From Bordetella parapertussis (GTDB taxonomy: Bacteria > Bacteroidota > Bacteroidia > Chitinophagales > Chitinophagaceae), in contig CALQJX020000023.1 in assembly GCA_943331005.2 (NCBI GenBank), positions 1 to 58,329 of the forward strand: a stretch of DNA of 58,329 bases, read 5' to 3'. Made by a program: the position numbers and the translations under genes. Below the pieces are notes generated by a model that was given only the letters and a program-made list of their open reading frames with translations, had not been told where the DNA came from and did no database searches. Numbering within the stretch: position 1 is the first letter of the stretch; every line of letters starts with the position of its first letter. Of the stretch, positions 27,223 to 36,778 are shown piece by piece.

Positions 27223-27966
27223 ATGTCTTTACGCACTACTCAACTAAGGATAATAAAATTTACCAAAGACTTTCTGCTGGCCACACGCCTGTTACAGATC
27301 TTCCAACCTATCAATAAGCTGTTTGGCTTTATCTATAATTTCAATCTGCTTACCTCATGGGTTCATAAAAACAAGAAGGCGCAACTGCTTACCAACGACT
27401 TCTATAGACCCATACGCAACTACGATGACAGACTGAAAAGTTTTACTGCCATTACCCAACACTACAACCTGGACGAAACGCCTATATGCTACCTCGAATT
27501 CGGCGTTGCTTCAGGCAATTCCTTCAAGTGGTGGCTGGCAACTGCAAAAAGCCCTGCATCCCGCTTTTATGGTTTCGATACATTCGAAGGGCTACCGGAA
27601 AGCTGGGGCGTATTTGACAAAGGAGATATGCACTCGCCAATACCTGAGGTCAATGATTCTCGTGCATCTTTCTACAAAGGCATTTTTCAGGACACACTGA
27701 ATGGCTTTATAGATGACCATAAGCAGGAGCTTAAGAGCACCCGCAAACTCATACATATGGATGCCGACCTGTTCAGCGCCACGCTGTTTGCACTGAGCCA
27801 GCTCTACCCATATCTCAAAAAAGGCGACATCATCATGTTCGATGAGTTCAACGTATATGACCACGAATTCATGGCCTATCGCCTCTTTACCGAGTGCTTC
27901 TACATCAACCTCAAACCTATTTCAGCGCAGAACAACTTCTACCATGCAGCCTTCGAGGTAGTGTAA
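27223..27966 (+). CDS. TylF/macrocin O-methyltransferase-like SAM-dependent enzyme
   Basis: This 247-residue protein has a Rossmann methyltransferase core. CYLEFGVASGNSFKWWL (about 90-106) is the SAM-binding motif I, FYGFDTFEGLPESWG (about 118-132) is the TylF-type motif, and KLIHMDADLFSATLFAL (about 175-191) carries the metal and substrate acidic residues. KKGDIIMFDEF follows. The family methylates sugar or polyketide hydroxyls. Here it may modify a surface glycan, but no glycan cluster is nearby. The first 45 residues are basic and poorly conserved in appearance. The downstream radC is 25 bp away. Confidence 0.82.
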   Translation: MSLRTTQLRIIKFTKDFLLATRLLQIFQPINKLFGFIYNFNLLTSWVHKNKKAQLLTNDFYRPIRNYDDRLKSFTAITQHYNLDETPICYLEFGVASGNSFKWWLATAKSPASRFYGFDTFEGLPESWGVFDKGDMHSPIPEVNDSRASFYKGIFQDTLNGFIDDHKQELKSTRKLIHMDADLFSATLFALSQLYPYLKKGDIIMFDEFNVYDHEFMAYRLFTECFYINLKPISAQNNFYHAAFEVV

Positions 27967-27991
27967 AGACACTCAATCACCCATCACCCTC

Positions 27992-28681
27992 ATGAATGAA
28001 AACACAAGCATAAAGAACTGGTCTGAAGATGAAAGGCCCCGGGAAAAGATGCTGCAAAAAGGAGCTGCAGCCCTGTCTGATGCAGAATTGATTGGCATCC
28101 TCATAGCCAGTGGCACCCCTCAGCGTTCTGCAATAGGCCTTGCCCGCGATGTACTGCAACTCGCCGACAACAACCTGCGCGAACTGGGTCGCCTGAGCAT
28201 CAAAGAACTTCAGAAAATAAAAGGTATAGGCGAAGCTAAAGCTATAACCATAGCTGCCGCAATGGAACTGGGCCGCCGCCGCCAAATGAGCGAAGGACTG
28301 GACAGAACCGCTATTACCTGTAGTAAAGATGCGCTCCCTATCATTATGCCTTTATTGCAGGATCTCAATAATGAGGTGTTTTGCGTACTTTATCTCAATG
28401 CTGCCGGAAAACTCATTCGACACGAGCTCATCAGTAGCGGAGGACTCACGGCAACAGTTGCCGATATTCGCATGATACTAAAAAACAGTCTGCTGCAGAA
28501 TGCCAGCCAGCTCATTATTGCGCACAATCACCCCTCCGGAAACAAGCAACCCAGCAGCGCCGACATTTCGCTGACCAGAAAACTGGAAGAAGCTGCCGGG
28601 CATATGGACATCAAACTGCTTGACCATATTATTGTTGCCGGCCACAACTACCTAAGTATGGCCGATGAAGGCATTATGTAA
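27992..28681 (+). CDS. radC: RadC-family JAB/MPN protein
   Basis: This 229-residue protein has an N-terminal UPF0758 region with a helix-hairpin-helix (IKELQKIKGIGEAKAITIAAA, about 70-90). A C-terminal MPN domain carries the JAMM metal site: Glu128 in NNEVF, His178 and His180 in AHNHPSG, and Asp191. The family was named for a radiation phenotype later assigned elsewhere, and a role in repair or recombination remains uncertain. It lies 25 bp after the methyltransferase gene and 72 bp before xth. A 12-bp palindrome (28709-28720) lies between radC and xth. Confidence 0.93.
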   Translation: MNENTSIKNWSEDERPREKMLQKGAAALSDAELIGILIASGTPQRSAIGLARDVLQLADNNLRELGRLSIKELQKIKGIGEAKAITIAAAMELGRRRQMSEGLDRTAITCSKDALPIIMPLLQDLNNEVFCVLYLNAAGKLIRHELISSGGLTATVADIRMILKNSLLQNASQLIIAHNHPSGNKQPSSADISLTRKLEEAAGHMDIKLLDHIIVAGHNYLSMADEGIM

Positions 28682-28708
28682 ATAGGTTCTTTTATTGCGT
28701 ACTTATTC

Positions 28709-28720
28709 GTTGCGCGCAAC
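28709..28720. promoter_or_regulatory. Perfect 12-bp palindrome GTTGCGCGCAAC
   Basis: This self-complementary site lies 28 bp after the radC stop and 34 bp before the xth start, and is followed by TTT. It could be an operator half-site pair or a hairpin. Its right half overlaps a GCAACTTT sequence seen elsewhere in intergenic DNA. Confidence 0.35.
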
Positions 28721-28753
28721 TTTCCTTATTTTCACATCCTAAACACAACAACA

Positions 28754-29521
28754 ATGCGCATCATTACCTATAACGTAAATGGCATTCGCAGTGCCCTCAA
28801 AAAAGGGTTCTCAGACTGGCTCAAAACAGACCCGGCCGACATCATTTGCCTGCAGGAAATAAAAGCAAACCGAGAAGATGTACCTGTAGCCGACATCAAT
28901 GCAGCCGGCTATGATGTATTCTCTTATTCGGCACAGAAAAAAGGCTATAGTGGTGTAGCCATTCTCACCAAAATAAATCCGGATAATGTAATGTGCGGCA
29001 ACGGCATCATGCAAAGCGATGCGGAAGGTCGTGTAATACGCGCCGACTTTGGCAAGGTCACCATCATTAACGCTTACTTCCCCAGCGGCACCAGCGGCGA
29101 AGACAGGCAGGCCTACAAGTACCAGTGGCTCGATGAATTCTTCGAATACCTGAATGAGGTAAAAAAGACACGCCTCAATATTATTGTTTGCGGCGACTAC
29201 AACATTTGTCACAAAGCCATAGATATTCACGACCCGGTGAGAAACAAGAATTATACCGGCTTCCTGCCCGAAGAACGTGCCTGGATGGATCGGTTCTTCG
29301 AGAACGGATTTGTAGACAGCTTCCGCCAATTCAATCAGCAGCCGCATCAATACTCGTGGTGGAGTGCATTCGGCAGCGCACGCACCAACAATAAGGGCTG
29401 GCGTATAGATTACATCAACGTAACCGAATCGCTGAAAAGCCAACTGATACATGCCGAGATCATGCCACATATAATCCATTCAGATCATTGCCCGGTATTT
29501 CTGGAACTGAAGGACAAATAG
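28754..29521 (+). CDS. xth: Exodeoxyribonuclease III / AP endonuclease
   Basis: This 255-residue base-excision repair nuclease cleaves DNA 5' to abasic sites and degrades 3' ends. Motifs of the exonuclease-endonuclease-phosphatase fold are present: NVNGIRSALKKG (Asn7), ICLQEIKA (Glu35, metal), KGYSGVAILTK, INAYFPSG, VCGDYNICH (catalytic Asp/Asn) and HSDHCPVFLEL (catalytic Asp-His pair) at the C-terminus. The length is normal. It ends at a strong bidirectional terminator shared with the convergent glmM-like gene. Confidence 0.95.
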   Translation: MRIITYNVNGIRSALKKGFSDWLKTDPADIICLQEIKANREDVPVADINAAGYDVFSYSAQKKGYSGVAILTKINPDNVMCGNGIMQSDAEGRVIRADFGKVTIINAYFPSGTSGEDRQAYKYQWLDEFFEYLNEVKKTRLNIIVCGDYNICHKAIDIHDPVRNKNYTGFLPEERAWMDRFFENGFVDSFRQFNQQPHQYSWWSAFGSARTNNKGWRIDYINVTESLKSQLIHAEIMPHIIHSDHCPVFLELKDK

Positions 29522-29545
29522 AACTGTCCTGACAGATTTTCACAC

Positions 29546-29589
29546 AAAAGAAGCGAGGTATATACTTTGTATATACCTCGCTTCTTTTT
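29546..29589 (+). terminator. Bidirectional intrinsic terminator
   Basis: A 20-bp perfect stem (29546-29565 with 29569-29588) has a 3-nt loop, flanked by A-rich sequence on one side and T on the other. It lies between the convergent genes xth (ends 29521) and the phosphoglucosamine mutase (ends 29632), so it can stop both. Confidence 0.92.
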
Positions 29590-29631
29590 ATCAGATCAAA
29601 CTTGTATAGGACTTTAACAGCCTGCTTGCTG

Positions 29632-31011
29632 CTACATCATTTCCTTTATGTCTGCCATGATACGCTTGGCTAAGTTATTGGCTGTTGTTTCAGAACCACT
29701 CTCACTGTATATACGAATGATCGGTTCTGTGTTAGATGTGCGCAGATGCACCCAATCACTGTCAAAATCTATACGCAATCCATCTTCTGTATTGATCGGT
29801 TGTTGCTGATATCTCTTTTTGATCTCTTCAAATATGCGCTTCACATCTACATCTTCACCCAATTCTATCTTGTTCTTAGAAATAAAGTAATTAGGGTATG
29901 TTGCGCGCAGTGCTTTTACTGTTTTGCCTGTTTTTGCCAGATGCGTGAGGAATAGCGCAATGCCGATCAGTGCATCCCTGCCGTAATGCAGCTCCGGAAC
30001 TATCACACCACCATTACCCTCTCCACCTATCACAGCATTCACTTCTTTCATCTTCCTCACTACATTCACCTCTCCCACAGCACTTGGATAATAATGACCA
30101 CCATGCTTTTCTGTCACATCGCGCAGTGCCCTTGTAGATGAGAGGTTAGATACAGTATTGCCTTTTTTATGAGTAAGAATATAGTCGGCAATAGCTACCA
30201 GTGTATATTCTTCTCCAAACAGACTACCATCATCACATACAAAACATAGCCTGTCCACATCCGGATCTATTGCTATACCCATTGTAGCATTTTCCTTCTT
30301 TACAGTAGCACAGAGTTCTATCAGATTTTCTGGTAGCGGTTCAGGGTTATGTGCAAAATTACCGGTCACCTCCTCATTGATCACTATTACCTCTGCTACA
30401 CCCAGTGCAGTAAGCAATGGAGGCACAGAAATAGCACCGGTAGAATTCACAGCATCTACCACTACTTTGTAATTCATTTGCTTAATAGCAGCCACATCTA
30501 CCAGCGGATGCTGCAGTATAATGTCAATATGCTGCTGTATATAGCTGTCATCGTATGTGAGTGAGCCTATCTTATTGATCTCGGCATAGACCGCCTCGTT
30601 ATTATCAGCATAGTCCAGAATCCACTGCCCGTCTGCCGCACTCAGAAACTCGCCATCCTGATTCAGCAATTTCAGCGCATTCCATTCCTTGGGGTTATGG
30701 CTCGCAGTGAGTATAATACCGCCTCCTGCTTGCTCCATTTTTACAGCCATCTCCACAGTAGGAGTAGTACTCAACCCAAGGTCTACCACAGTACAGCCAA
30801 CACTTTGCAAGGTAGCGGCAACTATATCCCTTACCATGCCGCCGGATATACGGCCGTCCCTGCCTATTACTATTTTCTTATTACTGCCTTGCTTTTCTAT
30901 CCACGCGCCATAGGCAGTGGTGAATTTCACCAGATCCACTGGTGTCAGACTTTTGCCGGGGGTACCGCCGATGGTACCACGAATTCCTGAGATTGATTTG
31001 ATTAGCGCCAT
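29632..31011 (-). CDS. glmM: Phosphoglucosamine mutase-type phosphohexomutase
   Basis: This 459-residue enzyme interconverts hexosamine or hexose 6- and 1-phosphates; the GlmM reaction feeds UDP-GlcNAc for peptidoglycan. The phosphoserine loop is ILTASHNPKEWN with Ser104. The metal loop is IAIDPDVDRLCF near 250. The sugar-binding GEGNGGV(I) segment is near 330, and the phosphate-binding RTSNTEPIIRIY is near 430. GEGNGGV fits the GlmM/PMM side of the superfamily. The length is typical. A terminator (31041-31081) separates it from the upstream T9SS gene, so it has its own promoter in a short gap. Confidence 0.88.
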   Translation of the reverse strand: MALIKSISGIRGTIGGTPGKSLTPVDLVKFTTAYGAWIEKQGSNKKIVIGRDGRISGGMVRDIVAATLQSVGCTVVDLGLSTTPTVEMAVKMEQAGGGIILTASHNPKEWNALKLLNQDGEFLSAADGQWILDYADNNEAVYAEINKIGSLTYDDSYIQQHIDIILQHPLVDVAAIKQMNYKVVVDAVNSTGAISVPPLLTALGVAEVIVINEEVTGNFAHNPEPLPENLIELCATVKKENATMGIAIDPDVDRLCFVCDDGSLFGEEYTLVAIADYILTHKKGNTVSNLSSTRALRDVTEKHGGHYYPSAVGEVNVVRKMKEVNAVIGGEGNGGVIVPELHYGRDALIGIALFLTHLAKTGKTVKALRATYPNYFISKNKIELGEDVDVKRIFEEIKKRYQQQPINTEDGLRIDFDSDWVHLRTSNTEPIIRIYSESGSETTANNLAKRIMADIKEMM

Positions 31012-31040
31012 AATGATTGTTCTGTTGCGAAGATAACAAA

Positions 31041-31081
31041 GAAGTAAAAAAAATCCCCCCGGATATTTCTAACCGGGGGGA
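31041..31081 (-). terminator. Intrinsic terminator of the second giant T9SS gene
   Basis: A 9-bp GC-rich stem (31054-31062 with 31073-31081, TCCCCCCGG and its complement) with a 10-nt loop is followed on the minus strand by T8. It lies 27 bp after the stop at 31108. Confidence 0.92.
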
Positions 31082-31107
31082 CACTTATTTTTTGCAAACA
31101 AGACTTA

Positions 31108-34100
31108 TTATCTTATCAGCGTTATATCACCTTTAAGCACTGTATTTTCGGGATACCCAGGACGAGCAAGGATAATAGTGTAATAATATACACCCATATC
31201 TGCAGGTATACCTTTGTAAGTACCATCCCAACCTACTTCTCTGTTGTTTGAGTAGAAGATCTCTTCACCCCAACGGTTGTATACCCTCATTTCCAGTAAT
31301 TTCTGATGTTTACCTCCATTGAAGCGGAATACATCATTCAAACCATCACCATTAGGTGTGAAGCCTGTAGCAACATGCTCATTTGCAGAGCTATCAACTG
31401 TGATCGTTACCTGAGCTGTGTCGCGGCAGCCATATTTATCCATACCATATACCGTATAGGTAGTAGTTACAGATGGTGTAGCAACCGGGTTGTTAATGTT
31501 TGGATTATCAAGGCTACCATCGTTAGGTGTCCATGTATACAGGTACTCGCTGTCGCAATAAAGCTGAATACTGTTGCCGTAGAGGATCTTGGTATCGATT
31601 GTGATATGGTGGATCTGTGTAGGCAGAATTGAATTCAGATTCGTAACATGCGAAGCAATACAACCGTGACGATTTAGTGTTGCGACCATAGTGTATGTAT
31701 ACATACCAAATCCGCTGAAATATGGTTCCTGTTCTGTAGACGAACTAAGATCTGTTGCTGGAGACCACAAATAAGTGAAGCCATAGCCAGGGAATGTAAC
31801 ATCATCTGGTTTGATACTAACAGTGTTGTAAAGCAGCAGTGGACGGACCAGACAGAATGTACTGTCACCCATAGCTTTTATCACCGGATTAAGAACTACC
31901 ATATTCTTGCGAATAGAATCAGAACAGCCAATGTTATCTGTCACTGTAAGTGTAGCAGAATATACCGATGCATCAAGATAAGTATGGGTTGGGTTTGCCG
32001 TAGCATCTGTTGTGCCGTCACCGAACTTCCATTCAAATGCAGAAAGAGGCATGTTAGCAGCTCCAAACTTAGTGGCATTAGAACCATCTGTAAAGTTGAT
32101 TGCTGCACCCAGACAAACCGTATCTGCGATATTCAGCGGATTAGACATAGTAGTGTACGCTGCTGTTACAGTATGTCTCAGATCTACCGTTCCAGACTTC
32201 ACATAAGTACATCCGTTTGCACTCTTTACAGTAAGCGTCACTGTATGAACTTTGAGACCTGGAACTGATGCATTGAACAAATGCTGTGGAGCGGGATCAA
32301 AGCTGGCACCACCGTCTCCGAAATTCCACTGATACTGGAACACATTCTTAGCACCGAAAGGAATCATTTGTGCAGTATCTCTCGGACATCCCGGCATTGC
32401 CAACATATTGAAGTCAACAATAGCACCAGGTTTCACCAGCACGGTTCCTGTTTTCTTACAACCATGCGTTGATATTACACTTACTGTATAAATACCTTCT
32501 TTAGATGAATCGAATGGATTGATGACCGGATTCTGGAAAGTAGAAGTATATCCTGATGGACCTGACCATGCAAAACTGGTACAAACCGAGTCTGGTGTAC
32601 AGAAAAGGTTCAATGAGTTCACTATTGGAGAACAGTCTACCTGATTGGTTGTAACATTCAACGCCGGTAACTGATAAATAGTAACGTGAGTAGTAGAGGT
32701 ATCGCTGGTAGAACCATTCGATTTCACTACGCTATATACACCTGTATCAGTAATAGCTGCCGGATAGCGGAACATTTTTTGTGTAGTGCCAATTATAGCT
32801 GTTGAAGGCGCAGGACCGAACCATTTATAGGTAGCACCCAGCGAATCGCCCGGCGCATTGAGCCAAAGTGTATCACCTACACATGGGCTGTTTGCCTCTG
32901 CACCATTACAAGATATGATAGTAAGGTAGAAAACCTTGTTCAGACATGAAGACATACCTGATGCACTATCTGTACCTGTGATCGTGTAAGTAATGATTGG
33001 TGGAAGACCGGCAAGATTGATCGTATTCGTAACACCTGTAGTGCTGGCAAGGCCAGTGCCTGGCGCCCATGTCCATCTGCTCCAGCTCCAGTTGTTCACA
33101 TCCGCAAAACGAATGTTTACAGGAAGCGTAGCGAGACCAGACTGACAAGCAGTGAATGTATCATAGTTAGGATATGGCACCGGAACTACAGGACGAGGAG
33201 TACCATTAACAACTATCTGCGGATCAGGGAAGGCATCATCCATACCTGTAGCATCACCGTTAAAGATGTATGCATAAGACACAATAGCACTATCGCCGGG
33301 AGCAATGTTACCAATGTTATAAACCAGACCAATAGCTATATCGGATGGGTTACAAGCTGTAGGAAGACAGAAGCCCAACCTGTTCTCAAAACCACTACCC
33401 AAACCACCATATGAACCAGTCCACACTGTAGAAAGGTCTACAGTAGAACCCAGCCACCATGATGAATAAATGAAACATCTTGCACGGCAATCTTTTGTAC
33501 CAAGACCCATGTATGATTTTGGCTCTGTAAGCGCCTGATCATATGCTTTTACCAAAACCCTGTGACGGGCATCTTCGTTTTGGTGAACTATTTTATTGAT
33601 GGTAGAGAACTGACCACCCAACGTACCCCACGACTGCGCATTATCAGGGTCGCAAGACCTCATATAATAAACGTTTGGTGCAGCTACAGCAGATGTGTTA
33701 CGTAATACAGTAGTAACAACAACAGCAGAACCATTTGTATCTATGCTGGTAGCCTGAGAAATAGCCAATGTAGCTCCACCCATAGTTGCCGTACCTGTCC
33801 ATGTACCGGTTGCACGGCCGCCAACATTGGTATAAGTAGTAAGGTTACCTGACATGGTCATACCGCCAACACTGGCTGTCATAGTACCTGCACAGTTCTG
33901 GAAAGCCTGAACCCTGCCTGCTCCTATCTGCAACTCCCATCCTTCGAAAGGAGAACCTGGATAAGTGTAGTCTCCCATGTATGGAGGAGTACCTGTTGCC
34001 CAGCCGTCACGGCCCCAGTCGTATACTTCAGCCATATTAGATCCGGCAGGCGGGATACCTGTTCCAAACATGTGAGGGTGATAACTGGCTGGGATACCAC

Positions 34101-34248
34101 TACAGGTACCGAATGAAGAGTTATTATTCATTGCGATCTCCAGGTATCTTCCCTGCAGATAACAGTTAGTACCAACCATTTGTGCCTGAATATCACTACT
34201 CAGGAACAGACTGAACATCAAAAAAAGTAAACGATAAAAACTACGCAT
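31108..34248 (-). CDS. Giant secreted PKD-repeat protein with T9SS type B sorting domain, paralogue of 18907-22707
   Basis: This 1046-residue protein has a signal peptide (MRSFYRLLFLMFSLFLSSDIQAQ). The first 500 residues match the protein at 18907-22707: LQGRYLEIA, GRDGWATGTP, GSPFEGWELQ, SCDPDNAQ, LGTKDCRARCFIYSSWW and IAIGLVYNIG. The Ig-like unit that follows (DSLGATYKWFGP, FRYPAAITDTGVYSVVKSNG) is also shared. The middle then differs, with at least two PKD domains (YQWNFGDGG, FEWKFGDGTTDATANPTHTY). The C-terminus has FTPNGDGLNDVFRF, MRVYNRWGEEIFYS and GWDGTYKGIPADMGVYYY, a textbook type B sorting domain. It is probably surface-displayed, with ligand unknown. Confidence 0.92.
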   Translation of the reverse strand: MRSFYRLLFLMFSLFLSSDIQAQMVGTNCYLQGRYLEIAMNNNSSFGTCSGIPASYHPHMFGTGIPPAGSNMAEVYDWGRDGWATGTPPYMGDYTYPGSPFEGWELQIGAGRVQAFQNCAGTMTASVGGMTMSGNLTTYTNVGGRATGTWTGTATMGGATLAISQATSIDTNGSAVVVTTVLRNTSAVAAPNVYYMRSCDPDNAQSWGTLGGQFSTINKIVHQNEDARHRVLVKAYDQALTEPKSYMGLGTKDCRARCFIYSSWWLGSTVDLSTVWTGSYGGLGSGFENRLGFCLPTACNPSDIAIGLVYNIGNIAPGDSAIVSYAYIFNGDATGMDDAFPDPQIVVNGTPRPVVPVPYPNYDTFTACQSGLATLPVNIRFADVNNWSWSRWTWAPGTGLASTTGVTNTINLAGLPPIITYTITGTDSASGMSSCLNKVFYLTIISCNGAEANSPCVGDTLWLNAPGDSLGATYKWFGPAPSTAIIGTTQKMFRYPAAITDTGVYSVVKSNGSTSDTSTTHVTIYQLPALNVTTNQVDCSPIVNSLNLFCTPDSVCTSFAWSGPSGYTSTFQNPVINPFDSSKEGIYTVSVISTHGCKKTGTVLVKPGAIVDFNMLAMPGCPRDTAQMIPFGAKNVFQYQWNFGDGGASFDPAPQHLFNASVPGLKVHTVTLTVKSANGCTYVKSGTVDLRHTVTAAYTTMSNPLNIADTVCLGAAINFTDGSNATKFGAANMPLSAFEWKFGDGTTDATANPTHTYLDASVYSATLTVTDNIGCSDSIRKNMVVLNPVIKAMGDSTFCLVRPLLLYNTVSIKPDDVTFPGYGFTYLWSPATDLSSSTEQEPYFSGFGMYTYTMVATLNRHGCIASHVTNLNSILPTQIHHITIDTKILYGNSIQLYCDSEYLYTWTPNDGSLDNPNINNPVATPSVTTTYTVYGMDKYGCRDTAQVTITVDSSANEHVATGFTPNGDGLNDVFRFNGGKHQKLLEMRVYNRWGEEIFYSNNREVGWDGTYKGIPADMGVYYYTIILARPGYPENTVLKGDITLIR

Positions 34249-34463
34249 GTTTTGACTTGTTTATCTAATTCGCAATAATATAAAATAATTAACCAAAAAA
34301 CAACTGTAATATAACGAACTACATTATATATTTATTCCTGATTTAGGATTTTTCAACCTATCTACTATATCAGTTGTTTTTCAACATAATAAGACATAGC
34401 AAAGCTGTTTATGGTTGGTTTATTGCTTCATATTTTTTTGCCGAAGTCTTATCAAATAACAAA

Positions 34464-34501
34464 CACCCGAAACCACAGCTTATTAGTGCGATATCCGGGT
34501 G
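34464..34501 (-). terminator. Possible terminator of the M13 peptidase gene
   Basis: CACCCG (about 34464-34469) pairs with CGGGTG (about 34496-34501) across a long loop. The minus-strand sequence beyond is T-rich (TTTGTTATTTG). It lies 27 bp after the stop at 34528. The stem is short. Confidence 0.45.
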
Positions 34502-34527
34502 CTTATCTTTTAAATGAAAAATCTTAT

Positions 34528-36579
34528 CTACCAAATCACTGCACGCTCATTTTCAGGACGATACAGTTTATTAGCAGGCTTAATATCAAAAGCTTTGTAC
34601 CATGCTTCCATATTACTCACAGGCACGTTACACCTTGTCTCAGATGGAGAATGTGGGTCAGTTTTCAAACGCTGCGCGATCTCTTCAGGCCTTGTGTTTG
34701 CCCTCCATACCTGTGCCCAGCTAAGGAAAAAACGCTGATCTGGCGTAAATCCATCTGTTTTCTCATTGCTTTTACCTTGTTTGGTTTTCTTGAATGCCTC
34801 ATAAGCAATACTTATACCACCCAGATCAGCAAGATTTTCTCCTTCTGTAAGAAGACCATTGATATGTAGTGTATCCAAAGCTATGATCTTACCATACATA
34901 TCTACTGCTACATTAGCCTTTGTGGTAAAGTTAGCAGAATCCTGCGGGGTCCACCAGTTACTCAGGTTACCCTCAGCGTTATACAAACGCCCCTGATCAT
35001 CAAAACCATGGGTCATTTCATGTCCTATTACACCGCCAATACCGCCGTAGTTTACAGCATCATCAGCATTTTCATCAAAGAAAGGATACTGAAGGATACC
35101 CGCTGGGAATACGATCTCATTAAATGCCGGATTGTAGTAGGCATTTACTGTTGGCGGGGTCATCTGCCATTCCATCCTGTCTACAGGTTTGCCCAGTTTG
35201 TTCACGTTGAAATTGTACTGCCACTGTGACGAAGCAAGGATGTTGGCAACATAATCATTATTTACAATGGTCAGTGTACTGTAATCCTTCCATTTGTCGG
35301 CATAACCTATCTTTTTCATAAAGCCGTTCAGCTTCACAAGCGCTTTCTGCTTTGTTTCGTTGCTCATCCAGTCCAGTCTCTGTATACGTTCAGCATATGT
35401 CTGCTGCAGGTTATTCACCATTTCCAGCATACGTTTTTTAGCCTCAGGTTTGAAAGCTTTATCAACATACATCTGTCCCAGCATATCACCTATACTGCCA
35501 TCAACTACACTCAGTACACGTTTCCAGCGTTTTTCCTGCTCCTGCTGACCACGCATTGTTTTGCCATAGAAGGCAAACCTGGTGGTGTCGAATCCGGAAC
35601 TGAGGTAGGAAGCCATATTGTTTACCAGATGGAACTTCAGGTATTTCTTCCATGTCTCTGCTGGTGTGCTTTTCAGCTGTTTGGCCATTTCTGCATAGAA
35701 CCTTGGATTGCTTACTATAACAGAATCTTCTCCGGTAACCTTCAGGCTCTGCAGCAGGCTTTTCCACTCCAATCCGGGTGTAGCTGCATTCAGTGCATTC
35801 AGGTGCATTTTGTTATAAAGCTTGTATGGATCCCTCATTTCCACTCTGGTATAAGAGGCACCTGCCAGTGTCAGCTCCAGCTTGTATATTTCTGCAGCAT
35901 CTTTCTGAGCAGTAGCTGCATCAGCACCCATAAGCGTCAGCATATTCTTAATATATTGCTGATAAGCATTCCTGATCATTGTAGTGCGGGCATCTTTATC
36001 GAAATAATACTCGCGACCAGGCATACCCAATCCTCCCTGTCCAAACTGACAGATCTCTTTGGTTACATTTTTATCATCAGGAGAAACATAAAAACTAAAT
36101 ACCGGACCTATGCCCTGTGTCTGCTCCAGAGTAACCTCTGCCAGTACACCTGCACCGTCTTTTATGCCGTTTATACGCTCAATAATGCCATTAAGCGGCG
36201 TGATGCCTGCTTTTTCTATCGCTGCGCTATCGGCGCCTGTACGATAAAAATCGCCCACCATCTGCACACTGCTTCCTTTTGGTGCATTCTTTACAGATGC
36301 AGCAGAATCGAGCAGTTTATGCAACACTTCATTATTGTTTTCATCCAGCTCATTGAAACTACCCCACCTGCTTTTCGATTTAGGAATTGGGTTGTTCTTC
36401 AGCCATGTACCATTCGCATAGAGAAAGAAGTTATCTCCGGGATGCACCGCTGTGTCCATATTAGCAGGGTCCAGAAGTTTACGACCTCCGACTGCGCTAT
36501 CGTTTTTTGCGCCTTGCTCTCCGCAAGACATCATTGCTACTACCGCAAAACCTGCCAGCAATGTCTGTTTGATCTGCAT
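34528..36579 (-). CDS. M13-family (neprilysin-like) metallopeptidase lipoprotein
   Basis: The start is the ATG at 36579, giving 683 residues and a lipoprotein signal (MQIKQTLLAGFAVVAMMSC, Cys19); the frame runs back to 36627. Residues about 30-420 form the peptidase M13 N-terminal domain (DNFFLYANGTWLKNNPIPKSKS). The catalytic domain has NAYYNPAFNEIVFPAGILQ, then the zinc site GHEMTHGFDD (two His and catalytic Glu), the third ligand Glu in ENLADLGG, and DPHSPSETRCNVP near the end. All catalytic residues are present. It is a zinc endopeptidase, probably facing the periplasm or surface. A good promoter lies at 36608-36640. Confidence 0.95.
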   Translation of the reverse strand: MQIKQTLLAGFAVVAMMSCGEQGAKNDSAVGGRKLLDPANMDTAVHPGDNFFLYANGTWLKNNPIPKSKSRWGSFNELDENNNEVLHKLLDSAASVKNAPKGSSVQMVGDFYRTGADSAAIEKAGITPLNGIIERINGIKDGAGVLAEVTLEQTQGIGPVFSFYVSPDDKNVTKEICQFGQGGLGMPGREYYFDKDARTTMIRNAYQQYIKNMLTLMGADAATAQKDAAEIYKLELTLAGASYTRVEMRDPYKLYNKMHLNALNAATPGLEWKSLLQSLKVTGEDSVIVSNPRFYAEMAKQLKSTPAETWKKYLKFHLVNNMASYLSSGFDTTRFAFYGKTMRGQQEQEKRWKRVLSVVDGSIGDMLGQMYVDKAFKPEAKKRMLEMVNNLQQTYAERIQRLDWMSNETKQKALVKLNGFMKKIGYADKWKDYSTLTIVNNDYVANILASSQWQYNFNVNKLGKPVDRMEWQMTPPTVNAYYNPAFNEIVFPAGILQYPFFDENADDAVNYGGIGGVIGHEMTHGFDDQGRLYNAEGNLSNWWTPQDSANFTTKANVAVDMYGKIIALDTLHINGLLTEGENLADLGGISIAYEAFKKTKQGKSNEKTDGFTPDQRFFLSWAQVWRANTRPEEIAQRLKTDPHSPSETRCNVPVSNMEAWYKAFDIKPANKLYRPENERAVIW

Positions 36580-36607
36580 ATTCAAATTATTATGTATTTT
36601 AAGATGG

Positions 36608-36640
36608 CAAAAATACAACAATACCACTTAGTATTTGCAA
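36608..36640 (-). promoter_or_regulatory. Bacteroidota-type promoter of the M13 peptidase gene
   Basis: On the minus strand TTG (36640-36638) is followed after 22 bp by TATTTTTG (36615-36608), matching TTG-N19-23-TAnnTTTG. It lies 29 bp before the ATG at 36579 and supports that start over the longer frame. Confidence 0.65.
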
Positions 36641-36778
36641 CTTAGTTTAGCAGCAAGGCAGTAATTTCCGGGTGATTTTTCATTGAACAGTCTGAAAATG
36701 AAAAGATTACCGATCTCAATTTTCCCTACTGCACACATCTCACTCTGTTAAGTGCAACTTGCTTAATTTTGAATAGAA

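Noticed and set aside
35629..36645. Plus-strand ORF (338 residues) opposite the M13 peptidase gene
   Set aside because: Antisense shadow; the minus-strand peptidase has all catalytic motifs and a promoter.
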